NCBI RefSeq assembly: GCF_004363045.1
Contig: NZ_SNYJ01000001.1
Coordinates: 163,586-227,585, forward strand
DNA from: Aureibacillus halotolerans
GTDB taxonomy: Bacteria > Bacillota > Bacilli > Bacillales > DSM-28697
Reading direction: 5' to 3'
DNA length: 64,000 nt
Shown here piece by piece: positions 53,530 through 62,330 of the stretch. The translations under genes and the position numbers were made by a program. The stretch's first letter is position 1. Each line of letters begins with the position of its first letter. The notes beneath the pieces were generated by a model that was not told the origin of the DNA, ran no database searches, and worked only from the letters and a program-made list of their open reading frames with translations.

Positions 53530-54035
53530 ATACAGAATTGTGAGCACAGGCACCATTCTTATTTACTGAATACAGTAGGCGTTGTTTGGAGAGGTCAATT
53601 GATCTATTTCACCTTGCATCAATTGCCCAAGTTATCTTAATTATAAACAAATCTTAAATCCACCACTTCATCAATAAGCACTAGGTGATGTAACTTTGCA
53701 TGAAACGATGCACTACCTTGTCTTGATTGGTAAGCACTCACGCCTTCACACGCTTTTTTCCCCGTTAGACGGAGACCAATAAAAAATAAAAACAATGTAC
53801 GCAGAAGCAAACCCCAGCGAAGTCAACATACGTAGACTCTAGTGGGATCAGCGCGAGCTGAAGATCCCGCAGGAAAGCAAGATTCCGAGGAAGCTGAAGC
53901 CGTGCCCCACAGAAAGCGAAGTGTGTTGACGGAGCGGTCGTCATTCCCTTGCACCCCAGGGCATCATCGATTCGAAAGGACCTCATCGTGATTGCTATGC
54001 CGCTAGAGTCTCGCTAGTGATGTTTTTAATGATGC
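53530..54035 (+). repeat. Mosaic dispersed repeat, copy 5 (B-C-D)
   Basis: B (about 53565-53745; GTCAATTGATCTATTTCACC, GTAACTTTGCATGAAACGATG), C (53798-53940) and D (53945-54030). It lies directly after copy 4, giving two consecutive B-C-D units separated by about 90 bp. It is slightly more diverged in C. Confidence 0.85.
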
Positions 54036-54038
54036 ACT

Positions 54039-54527
54039 TTATTCATTCACAATCTCACCATTGGGCAACATACGAGGGTTTTTCAGCGCACCACCTTCTT
54101 CTACGAAGTGCAGTGAATACGCTTGCACTTTTTGATCCTCTGACCAAAATAAAAATAGCTGGAATTGCAGCAACCCTTCCTTTAACGCCTCAGTGTCAAC
54201 TTCGTCCTCTTCGTTTGATGCTGGTGTAAAGGTTTGCAATGCGCCTATGTCATAGCGCCAAAGCAGCTTTTCTCCTTTTGCGCTATGCATTTGGGCGCTC
54301 GGTTCACCTAGAGCGCTTTTCACACTGTTTTGCGACGTTCCCTGCTGCACAATGGCAAGCAAATCCGCCGCTCGTTGCGAGGTTTGGGTCATTGGTTTTA
54401 CTGGCTCAGCTGACAAATCAGTCATTTTAGGTGGCTGAGCGCCGGGGGTTTCCGATGCACTGTTTTGTTGTTGACAAGCAACCAATAAGAGGACAAGCAG
54501 GAGGACCAAATACATCGCTTTCTTCAT
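54039..54527 (-). CDS. Lipoprotein with BamE/SmpA-like motif
   Basis: A 162-aa predicted lipoprotein with lipobox LVAC (Cys18). A Ser/Pro-rich linker leads to TSQNSVKSALGEPSAQ and KGEKLLWRYDIGALQ, which recall the BamE/SmpA 'x-V-x-x-x-L-G-x-P' repeat found in many membrane-surface proteins. The role is unknown. It overlaps the VanZ gene by 4 bp, so the two are coupled. Confidence 0.75.
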   Translation of the reverse strand: MKKAMYLVLLLVLLLVACQQQNSASETPGAQPPKMTDLSAEPVKPMTQTSQRAADLLAIVQQGTSQNSVKSALGEPSAQMHSAKGEKLLWRYDIGALQTFTPASNEEDEVDTEALKEGLLQFQLFLFWSEDQKVQAYSLHFVEEGGALKNPRMLPNGEIVNE

Positions 54528-54958
54528 ACATACCCCTCCTCCTTTGCATGTGCGTTTTTTCCTTTCCTATTCCAAATAGCGGAAGCGAGAAGAAGAAATA
54601 AAAACGCTCCGGTTGAATCAATAACAACATCATACCAGACGCCAGTCCGTGACGGGATAAAGCTTTGACAAAGCTCATCAAATACTCCGCAGCCTGTCGC
54701 GATCATCCATGCGAGCTGCTTGGCGTACTTCACTTTTCTCAAGACCCTCCATAGTAAAACAGCCAACGCGCCGTAAAGTATAAAATGAGTTGACTTTCGA
54801 ACAATAATATTCAAGAGGTCTATGTTTATTTCGACTGGCAGCCAAGAGGTCAACGTAAGCAACACTGACCCTGTTCCATGTCCAGTGAACACTGGCATAC
54901 TGTACATACAGACCAGCATGAGAATCCATCCAGTAACAATTCCCACTGCATATTTCAC
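54524..54958 (-). CDS. VanZ-family membrane protein
   Basis: A 144-aa protein with four hydrophobic segments and the VanZ pattern: RKSTHFILYGALAVLLWR and FDELCQSFIPSRTGVWYDVVID, where the Asp/Glu/Ser residues are conserved. VanZ confers low-level teicoplanin resistance in enterococci, but most homologues have no known role. It lies first in a two-gene operon with the lipoprotein. Confidence 0.85.
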   Translation of the reverse strand: MKYAVGIVTGWILMLVCMYSMPVFTGHGTGSVLLTLTSWLPVEINIDLLNIIVRKSTHFILYGALAVLLWRVLRKVKYAKQLAWMIATGCGVFDELCQSFIPSRTGVWYDVVIDSTGAFLFLLLASAIWNRKGKNAHAKEEGYV

Positions 54959-54986
54959 ATGTCTCCCTCCATTTCCTGCCTGTCAT

Positions 54987-55014
54987 TTGACGTTGATTTC
55001 ATCTATCCTATTAT
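54987..55014 (+). promoter_or_regulatory. Promoter of dynA
   Basis: TTGACG (54987-54992), a 16-bp spacer and TATTAT (55009-55014) lie 120 bp before the dynA ATG. Confidence 0.55.
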
Positions 55015-55136
55015 AGAATTAGATTAGTATGTTTCATTGTACCACGCTTTATCGGAACTGTTGTTTACTTGTCATTTCGAATAGGGAATGCTATTTTTTT
55101 ATTAAACCTCATTGCGCTTGCAGAAAGGAATTGCTC

Positions 55137-58100
55137 ATGATTGCCTCATTAGACCATTCGTCCTTAAAAGAATTTCTAGGACTATATCAACACATACAAC
55201 TCACTGGTGATCAAGAAACAGCCAAAAAGCTCCAAAGACGCATACAAAAAGCCGCAGAGAATGAATGGCATATTGCTTTGTGCGGTCATTTTTCCGCAGG
55301 TAAATCAAGCTTAATTAATGCTTTGATTGGCCAAACCTTACTGCCTTCAAGTCCCATCCCTACAAGTGCTAACTTAGTTGAAGTCAAAAAAGGAGACGCA
55401 TCTGCAGTCGTGTCTACGATGGCTGGTGCTACCTATGCACTCCCTATCCCGTTTACTGCTTCTGACTTGCGACCTTTGCTCACAAATGGAGACGATGTGG
55501 AATCGGTTGAATTACGTCACCCTGACGTACGACTTGAAAGCGGATGCACTTTGCTTGATACGCCAGGTGTCGATTCCGTCGACGAAGCCCATCAAAGAGC
55601 TACCGAGGAAGGCATGTACTTAGCTGACATGGTCGTATACTGTATGGATTGCAACCACGTGCAATCAGACGTCAATGTACAGTTTTTACAATCTATAAAA
55701 GCGCTTGGTAAACCGATCGTTCTTGTCGTGACACAAATGGATAAACTCCTTGACACTGAAATCGAAATTGAGCAATTTCGACGTGATACCGAGACTGCAT
55801 TTAAGCAGTACGACATTCCGACAGAACATCTCTTTTTCATTTCTGTCCAGGCACCTGGGCTTAAGAAAAATGAATGGGCAGACTTGCAAGCATTTCTACA
55901 TACGCATCAGCACAATCGTGGCGAAACGGACCAGCATGCTGCGCGTATGCTAGTCGACGAGCATATTGAATGGCTACGTATGCAGCAAGAAGAAGATAGG
56001 CAATTAAATGAACACATCATTGCTGATGCAGATGAAAACGATATCCAGGCGGCGACAGAAAGTCTTCAGCTCTTCTCAGACGAGATCCAACAAGCAGAAG
56101 CGAAAAGGGATGCGTTCATCAAAGCCGCTCGACAGGACATTGAACAAACCGCGTATAACGCCCCTTTGTTCTCGTTTGATGTGAGAGAACAAGTCCGAGT
56201 GTACCTAGAAGCGATGGAAGCCAATTTTAAGCCTGGATTGTTTTCAACGAAAAAAAAGGTGGAAACCATTCGTCAGGAGCGACTTACTCAATTAAACGAG
56301 AGCCTTCAGAATGGCTTGGAGCATTTGCTTGGCAATTTACAAAATACGCTTCAAACCCATTTTCAGTCTGTAGAAGTCACCTCTCCGAATGTGCAGGCAG
56401 CTGTTTTTCAAACCACACTTCCATATCAGCCAAAAGACTTGCACAGCTTAATTCAACCCGGTGCCACAGCCAACCCTGACTACGTGCTAAAATATAGAGA
56501 TGACGTAATGAGCCACATACGCCATCTTGCCAAGCAAGCCTTCTTTCCACTTATAGATGCAGGGGCTGAAGCACTCACAACTCAAATTGAGGAAAAGAAA
56601 CGCGCCCAGGCGGATGACGTTTCCCGTTGGGGAGCATTGGTGGACGCTGCGAATAAGCTAGAAACGCTCGACCAAAAGCTAGCCGAAGCAAAAGCGGCTC
56701 TTCTATCAGAGCTCGAAGCCCCTACTCCCGTTAAGCATTCGTTGCTGGAACAACTCCTGGCACCTAAACAGCCAGAGCCACTACCAGACTTCTCTACACA
56801 AATGGAGGATGAATTACATACGACGGAGGAAAACGAGCCTCTTTATTCAATGGCCACAAACGACGTAAACAAAGAGCAATTGCTTTCCGATTTATATAGG
56901 GCTGCACAATGTTTAACGAGTGTGACTAATTTGGAGCAATCGCGTCTCCGCCTGCTTGAAAAGGCGAAACGGATTGAAAACAAACGCTTTACGGTCGCTT
57001 TATTCGGCGCCTTCTCTGCTGGAAAATCATCCTTTGCCAATGCGCTTTTAGGTGGCTCTTATTTACCAGTGTCACCACAACCAACGACGGCTGCCGTCAA
57101 TCGCATTTACCCCATTGATGAAACTCATCCTGACAGACATGCCACCATTCATATGAAACAGGGCGACGACCTTCTTGACGATGTGAATCACGCCTTAGCT
57201 CCAACAGGAAAACAAGTCACTCAATTAGACGATATCGAGTTGCTACGTTCTACGCTGTCATGGCCAGAAAATGCCGGCGCAAATCAAGCGTTTTTCAATG
57301 CCTTTCTCAAAGGCTGGGCGACACAAAAATCACATATTGGGACAGCCTTTACCGTTGGTCCTGATCAATATGAGGCCTATATCGCTGACGAAGCATTGGC
57401 TTGCTATGTAGATTCCATTGATGTGCATATTGATTCTCCACTGACATCTGAAGGAATTGCACTTGTAGACACCCCTGGGGCAGATTCAATCAATAGCCGG
57501 CATACGTCTGTGGCGTTTGACTATATCAAAAATGCGGATGCCATTCTTTTTGTGACGTATTACAACCATGCTTTTTCGCGAGCGGATCGTGAATTCCTCG
57601 ACCAGCTTGGCAAAGTGAAGGACGCCTTTGCTTTAGATAAAATGTTCTTCATCATTAATGCGAAGGATCTTGCGGCAAATGCCGATGAGCTGAATGATGT
57701 CGAGACATATGTGCAGCAGCAGCTTGCAGAGCGTCACATTTTTAGACCAAAACTGTTTTCTGTCTCCAGCAGACAAGCCTTGCATAATGAAACAAAGGTG
57801 CAGTCTGGTTTAGCCGACTTTCAAACAGCCTTCCAACAATTTGTTCAACATGAGCTATCTGCCGTAGTCGCCAATGAAGCCATTCAGGAACTCCATTTTC
57901 TCGATCACGTCATTAAAGAAGCGTTAGAAAACGCGCAGCTGTCTGAAGAAAAGCGTACAGAAAAAATCACGGTCATTGAAGCGCAGGCGAAGCAATTAAC
58001 AGCGTCAATGAATGAAAAAAACGCGGAACCTCAATTAGACGCCATCCAAAACGAGACCGCCCAATTGTTGTATCATGTACGCCAACGCACCATGCTGAAT

Positions 58101-58706
58101 GCAACATCATGGTTTAAGCAAGCCTTCCACCCCGGACTATTTTATGGAACATCTTATCAAGAAGGCATCGCTGAAGGGGTCAAGGAGTTCCTTCAAATGA
58201 TAAATACTGCCCTTGTGCAAGAATTCAGGGCGACCGCATTACGTTTAGAACAAAAGGCAACAGTGCTGATCCAAGACATGTACCGGTCATGGGAAACCCC
58301 ATTAGCGGACGCTTTTCACACAACTCTTCCTCATTATGAGCCGGAGAAAAAAGCAGTGCCTGACCCAATTGCAGATATTCAAGTCGAACAGACCGTCATT
58401 AGGCAGTTGCAAAAGCAAATTAAGTCTTCACGACACTTTATTGAAGGGTCAGGTCGAACGGATGCGCAATCGACGCTTTTTGCCATCGTAGAGGAATTGC
58501 TTGAGCAGTGGAGCCAAAATGCAACTGACGTCTATCAGCCATGGAATATCGCTCTCGTCAATACACAGCTTGCTGATGCCAAACGACTGGCGATTGAGGT
58601 CACAACCCAAACAGCTGAAACACATACAGCCTCTCTTTCGCCAATCTCACAAAGCGACTGGCAGGATGCTCATGAAGGCATTCAAGCCATCGTTAAACAC
58701 TATTAA
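55137..58706 (+). CDS. dynA: Two-headed bacterial dynamin DynA
   Basis: A 1189-aa membrane-remodelling GTPase made of two fused dynamin-like halves. Each half has a P-loop: GHFSAGKSS (residues 50-58) and GAFSAGKSS (about 623-631), plus the switch motifs LLDTPGVDS and LVDTPGADS. Long helical regions follow each. B. subtilis DynA (YpbR), 1193 aa, tethers membranes at the septum and helps against pore-forming agents and phage release. ATG 55137 follows GAAAGGAAT; the frame is open to 55029. It is followed by two genes in the same direction. Confidence 0.93.
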   Translation: MIASLDHSSLKEFLGLYQHIQLTGDQETAKKLQRRIQKAAENEWHIALCGHFSAGKSSLINALIGQTLLPSSPIPTSANLVEVKKGDASAVVSTMAGATYALPIPFTASDLRPLLTNGDDVESVELRHPDVRLESGCTLLDTPGVDSVDEAHQRATEEGMYLADMVVYCMDCNHVQSDVNVQFLQSIKALGKPIVLVVTQMDKLLDTEIEIEQFRRDTETAFKQYDIPTEHLFFISVQAPGLKKNEWADLQAFLHTHQHNRGETDQHAARMLVDEHIEWLRMQQEEDRQLNEHIIADADENDIQAATESLQLFSDEIQQAEAKRDAFIKAARQDIEQTAYNAPLFSFDVREQVRVYLEAMEANFKPGLFSTKKKVETIRQERLTQLNESLQNGLEHLLGNLQNTLQTHFQSVEVTSPNVQAAVFQTTLPYQPKDLHSLIQPGATANPDYVLKYRDDVMSHIRHLAKQAFFPLIDAGAEALTTQIEEKKRAQADDVSRWGALVDAANKLETLDQKLAEAKAALLSELEAPTPVKHSLLEQLLAPKQPEPLPDFSTQMEDELHTTEENEPLYSMATNDVNKEQLLSDLYRAAQCLTSVTNLEQSRLRLLEKAKRIENKRFTVALFGAFSAGKSSFANALLGGSYLPVSPQPTTAAVNRIYPIDETHPDRHATIHMKQGDDLLDDVNHALAPTGKQVTQLDDIELLRSTLSWPENAGANQAFFNAFLKGWATQKSHIGTAFTVGPDQYEAYIADEALACYVDSIDVHIDSPLTSEGIALVDTPGADSINSRHTSVAFDYIKNADAILFVTYYNHAFSRADREFLDQLGKVKDAFALDKMFFIINAKDLAANADELNDVETYVQQQLAERHIFRPKLFSVSSRQALHNETKVQSGLADFQTAFQQFVQHELSAVVANEAIQELHFLDHVIKEALENAQLSEEKRTEKITVIEAQAKQLTASMNEKNAEPQLDAIQNETAQLLYHVRQRTMLNATSWFKQAFHPGLFYGTSYQEGIAEGVKEFLQMINTALVQEFRATALRLEQKATVLIQDMYRSWETPLADAFHTTLPHYEPEKKAVPDPIADIQVEQTVIRQLQKQIKSSRHFIEGSGRTDAQSTLFAIVEELLEQWSQNATDVYQPWNIALVNTQLADAKRLAIEVTTQTAETHTASLSPISQSDWQDAHEGIQAIVKHY

Positions 58707-58724
58707 TAGAAAGTAGGGTCTCAC

Positions 58725-59108
58725 ATGACACAAAAAGAATTCGTTACTGTTATAAACTGTATGGATGGACGCGTACAGGAGTCTGTTCAACAATGGATGC
58801 AAGAAACACACAACGCCAAATACGTTGACTCGATTACGGATGCCGGTCCGAACAAACTGATCTTAGATGGTACTGAAGACGATATTAAACGATTCAAAAA
58901 GATGCTAGACGTCTCTATTCTCATTCACCACTCCAGCCTCGTCGCTGTAGTTGGGCATGAAGGCTGTGCGGGCAACCCGGCGCCTGAGAGAGAGCAATGC
59001 ACGATGACCGAGAAGGCTGCTGAAATTATTCAATCATGGTATCCCGATGTGCAGGTCATTGCTTTGTATGCGACACTTGAAGGACAAATAAAGCAGCTTT
59101 CCGAATGA
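58725..59108 (+). CDS. Small beta-carbonic-anhydrase-like protein
   Basis: A 127-aa protein with a Zn site like beta carbonic anhydrases: Cys12-X-Asp14-X-Arg16 (CMDGR) and His78-X2-Cys81 (HEGC). Beta enzymes are about 190-220 aa, so this is a short branch whose activity is unproven. The gene begins 18 bp after dynA with AAGTAGGGT as its ribosome binding site, and it is followed by a PucR-type gene. Confidence 0.8.
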   Translation: MTQKEFVTVINCMDGRVQESVQQWMQETHNAKYVDSITDAGPNKLILDGTEDDIKRFKKMLDVSILIHHSSLVAVVGHEGCAGNPAPEREQCTMTEKAAEIIQSWYPDVQVIALYATLEGQIKQLSE

Positions 59109-59138
59109 AAGGACGTTGTAGAAAGGCGCTGAAATTGA

Positions 59139-60041
59139 ATGGCTAATCAATCTGTGATTGACCAATTAAAACAGATTTTTCGTCATAACGTCATCATAGA
59201 AGCTGAGACGGATGCGACGACGGATGTTGACGCCTTTGAATGGTTTCAATTCAAAGGCGAATGGATTGGTGTTCGAAAAGTGGCAATGACGACAAAAGAA
59301 AGACAGCTGCTTACGTTGTTTCTTGACTTGGAGCATGTGGATGAACGGTCCTTGAGTTCTCATCAAAAGCCTTGGCACCAGCTTTTATTTACAACGAATC
59401 CTCCAGCTGAAGAATTGCCTTCCTACCGCCTGCTCCATTTTCATATGAAAGAAGCCCTTCTCGATCGAAATGCGTTTGAAGAGGCCATTATTGGGCTTTA
59501 CCCTTATGAACCTGTTCTTTTATGGGAGACGCTCCATCGAGGTGTTTTAGTGGAGCCACAGAATGCACAGCTGGAAGAAGCGATTGCTTATGAAGATTTA
59601 GCCGAAGCGCTCACAGGTGATTTCTATACAGATGTCCATTTATACGTTGGTCAGATTGCAGAAGCTGGACTTCGTTCTCCAATTTCTTATCGTCTGGAGA
59701 AAGAAAGCTTTGACCTAACAAGGACACTTAATACGAAAGCTCATGTATTCACACATAGCCATCAGCTTCCCCTTTTCCTTCTTTCCCATTCGTCTCCTGA
59801 AGCAAGAGAAGAGCTACAGCTATTGCTTTCTGACATTCGTGACGACAAAGAGCTGATGGACAGTATTCGTACCTTCCTAGAGTGCAATATGAACATTACG
59901 ACCGCGTCAAAAGCGTTGTTTATTCATCGAAATAGCTTGCAATACCGTGTGGATAAATTTATTGAACGAACACAGCTCGACGTCAAAAGCTTTTCACAAG
60001 CAGTTACTGTATATCTTGCCATGCTCGCAATTGACTTTTAA
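59139..60041 (+). CDS. PucR-type HTH regulator
   Basis: A 300-aa protein whose C-terminus (about residues 240-298) is the PucR_C HTH: TFLECNMNITTASKALFIHR, NSLQYRVDKFIERTQLDVKSF. Regulators of this kind (CdaR, PucR) sense metabolites through an N-terminal region, but the N-terminal 230 residues here match nothing I recognise. ATG 59139 is preceded by GAAAGG. It may be co-transcribed with dynA and the CA-like gene, which end 30 bp earlier. Confidence 0.8.
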   Translation: MANQSVIDQLKQIFRHNVIIEAETDATTDVDAFEWFQFKGEWIGVRKVAMTTKERQLLTLFLDLEHVDERSLSSHQKPWHQLLFTTNPPAEELPSYRLLHFHMKEALLDRNAFEEAIIGLYPYEPVLLWETLHRGVLVEPQNAQLEEAIAYEDLAEALTGDFYTDVHLYVGQIAEAGLRSPISYRLEKESFDLTRTLNTKAHVFTHSHQLPLFLLSHSSPEAREELQLLLSDIRDDKELMDSIRTFLECNMNITTASKALFIHRNSLQYRVDKFIERTQLDVKSFSQAVTVYLAMLAIDF

Positions 60042-60047
60042 TTCTAA

Positions 60048-60088
60048 GCTGCCCTGAAAGTCTACTACGGACTTTGAGGGCAGTTTTT
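60048..60088 (+). terminator. Intrinsic terminator
   Basis: GCTGCCCT-GAAAGTC pairs with GACTTT-GAGGGCAG around a short loop, followed by TTTTT. Confidence 0.85.
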
Positions 60089-60116
60089 GAATTGTTTCGA
60101 TTCAGTGTTCGAGAGA

Positions 60117-60134
60117 GTTGGAGATATCTCCAAC
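60117..60134. promoter_or_regulatory. 18-bp perfect palindrome upstream of the two-HTH gene
   Basis: GTTGGAGATATCTCCAAC reads the same on both strands. It lies about 200 bp before the next gene and could be an operator or a hairpin; no ligand is suggested. Confidence 0.45.
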
Positions 60135-60329
60135 ACGTCATTTTTTAAGTTCAGACCTATTTTCAATCATTTTCCAAATGAAACATTACCACTAAAAAGG
60201 AGAGCTTGATCTCAATAATTCAGAAAATGAAGGAGAAACAAATTTTTTATAAAAATAAGAAGGAGTTTGTCGATCAATAACGAATTCAGAATTAATAAAA
60301 ATAAAATATGCCCCAAGGAGGAGACATTC

Positions 60330-61163
60330 ATGCGCTACCAAGAATTAGTAGAGAAACCTTTGGTTGAACAAGAACATCATATTCGAGAATGGCGAGAAAC
60401 GATGAAGACAGCGGAAATCATCGAGATGCTAGGCTGTCCGTATTATAAACTTTATGCCATGATGAAAAAACTAGGCATCCCATTGCGAGAGAAAAAGCAT
60501 ACGAAACGAACAGTCCCTGTCGAAGAGGAACAAATGGAAAGTTACAGGAAAGAAACGATTCCTTACACTCGCTTCCAGCTATTACCTGTCCATCAAAAGA
60601 ATGAACTTATCCAGTTGTACTTAAATCAAAATTCTGCTCAAGAGCTCGCACAACTCTGGGATGTAAGTACAGCTACAGTCTACAATCAACGACGTAAAAT
60701 TGAGCAAGCGGATAGGAAACTCAATGGTTCATTTTCTAATGGACAAGGCCAGAAGCAGCAAAATAATTTAAGCACTGACGTGGAAAAAACACTAGCGCTG
60801 CTTCAAAAAAGAACAACACACTCATCAGTGGATTCCAAAAGCATATTGCCCGCTTATCGTTTTAACCATGAGCAGGAAAATGAAGACCGTTTGGCTTTTA
60901 ACGTGACTGGCACATTCACATCGAGTGAGATTATCGACAAATTAAAAGCGCTTTATCCATTTATCGAAGATCGCGGCAAAAAATATAAATTAAGTGTCCA
61001 AATTTTTGAAACAACTGAAGACAGTGATACCTCTCCTAACTCTCAATCGTCAGCACACAAGGACCTTTATAGCGAAGAATCGTTTTACAGTACTGATGAG
61101 GAAGAGGAGGAGAATCAGGATTATACAAAAAAAGAAGCCGAGCCAGCGAGTAACTATAGTTAA
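60330..61163 (+). CDS. Unrecognised acidic-tailed protein with two HTH-like motifs
   Basis: A 277-aa protein matching no family I know. Residues about 20-55 (MKTAEIIEMLGCPYYKLYAM) and about 85-120 (NSAQELAQLWDVSTATVYNQ) look like two helix-turn-helix units. A Gln/Asn-rich linker, a folded block (FNVTGTFTSSEIIDKLKALY) and a Glu/Asp-rich C-terminus follow. It could be a regulator, perhaps acting with a partner. ATG 60330 has AAGGAGG 8 nt upstream. Base composition is a little AT-rich. Confidence 0.65.
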   Translation: MRYQELVEKPLVEQEHHIREWRETMKTAEIIEMLGCPYYKLYAMMKKLGIPLREKKHTKRTVPVEEEQMESYRKETIPYTRFQLLPVHQKNELIQLYLNQNSAQELAQLWDVSTATVYNQRRKIEQADRKLNGSFSNGQGQKQQNNLSTDVEKTLALLQKRTTHSSVDSKSILPAYRFNHEQENEDRLAFNVTGTFTSSEIIDKLKALYPFIEDRGKKYKLSVQIFETTEDSDTSPNSQSSAHKDLYSEESFYSTDEEEEENQDYTKKEAEPASNYS

Positions 61164-61184
61164 TTCAGTAAGCGATTTCATATC

Positions 61185-61221
61185 AAAAGCGATTCCCTAT
61201 GAAACATGGAATCGCTTTTTT
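61185..61221. terminator. Bidirectional intrinsic terminator
   Basis: AAAAGCGATTCC pairs with GGAATCGCTTTT, followed by T's; the convergent nadA ends at 61227. Confidence 0.85.
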
Positions 61222-61226
61222 GTCGA

Positions 61227-62330
61227 TTAAGCAAGCTGAAACATCCGATCAATTGCGCGCCGTGCTGATGACGCCGTTTGTTGATCGACTTTGATTTGAT
61301 TGACAGGCTGCCCAAGTGCAATTTGTTCAATGGACCATGTCAAATGCTGAAGATCGATGCGATTCATTGTTAAACATGGGCACATATGGGGATTTAGCGA
61401 CGTTACTTCTTTGTCTGGGTGCTGCGCTTTTAGTCGATTTACAAGATTCATTTCGGTGCCAACAGCCCATTTTGAACCTGGAGGAGACGCTTCAATTTCT
61501 TTTATAATGGCGGCGGTGGAGCCTGAAACGTCTGCCGCTTGAACCACATCAAACGGACATTCTGGATGAACAATAATTCGAACATCTGGAGTTTCCTCAC
61601 GTAACGTAGCAATTTGAGCCGTCGTAAATCCTTGATGAACCGAGCAATGACCTTTCCAGAGAAGCAAGACGAGGTCCTCCTCATTGCCTGCAAGTTCACT
61701 TTTCAATGTATCGGTAATTGGATCCCACATGCCCATCTTCGTTAACGGAATCCCCATATCAAATGCTGTATTTCTCCCTAAGTGTTGATCAGGCAGAAAT
61801 AGAATGCGTTTCTTTTTTGAATAGGCCCATTCCATCACCTTTCTTGCATTTGAGGAGGTTAATGTCGCCCCACCATGATCACCGCAAAATGCTTTAATTG
61901 CTGCTGTTGAATTGACGTAGGTCAAAGGAATAATCGTATCACCAAAACGTTTTTGTAAATATTCCCATGATCGCGACAACTGGTAATGATTCGCCATATC
62001 TGCCATTGAACAACCTGCACGTTCATCTGGAAGCAATACCTTTTGATTGTCCTTTGTAAGAATATCCGTTGTTTCAGCCATAAAATGCACGCCACAAAAC
62101 ACAATCCATGACGCGTCCACGGTCGATGACCATTGAGCCAATGCAAGGGAATCTCCTGTTTTATCAGCGAAGGGCATCACTTCCTCCTTTTGATAATGAT
62201 GCGCTGGGATCACTAGCTCTTCACCAAGTGTTGCACGCACCTTGTGAATTCGTTCGTGCATTTCCTCCATGCTCATATGTTTGTAATGTGCTGGCAATCG
62301 CAGTGTCTTGGACAATACATCAAGTGCCAT
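61227..62330 (-). CDS. nadA: Quinolinate synthase A
   Basis: A 367-aa 4Fe-4S enzyme condensing iminoaspartate with dihydroxyacetone phosphate to quinolinate. Cluster cysteines are Cys107 (AGCSMAD), Cys229 (GHCSVH) and one of Cys317/Cys319 (MCPCL). HHYQKEEV and the GKWAVGTE-like GSKWAVGTEMN block support it. It is the last gene of nadB-nadC-nadA and overlaps nadC by 11 bp. The terminator at 61185 follows. Confidence 0.96.
   Translation of the reverse strand: MALDVLSKTLRLPAHYKHMSMEEMHERIHKVRATLGEELVIPAHHYQKEEVMPFADKTGDSLALAQWSSTVDASWIVFCGVHFMAETTDILTKDNQKVLLPDERAGCSMADMANHYQLSRSWEYLQKRFGDTIIPLTYVNSTAAIKAFCGDHGGATLTSSNARKVMEWAYSKKKRILFLPDQHLGRNTAFDMGIPLTKMGMWDPITDTLKSELAGNEEDLVLLLWKGHCSVHQGFTTAQIATLREETPDVRIIVHPECPFDVVQAADVSGSTAAIIKEIEASPPGSKWAVGTEMNLVNRLKAQHPDKEVTSLNPHMCPCLTMNRIDLQHLTWSIEQIALGQPVNQIKVDQQTASSARRAIDRMFQLA

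Noticed and set aside
53093-53986. Several 65-75-codon frames in the 52.8-54.0 kb repeats
   Set aside because: They lie within repeat segments B-D, differ between copies, and lack translation signals.
55137-58706. dynA as a frameshifted or fused pair of genes
   Set aside because: Bacillus DynA is naturally a single protein with two GTPase halves of about this length; the frame is intact.
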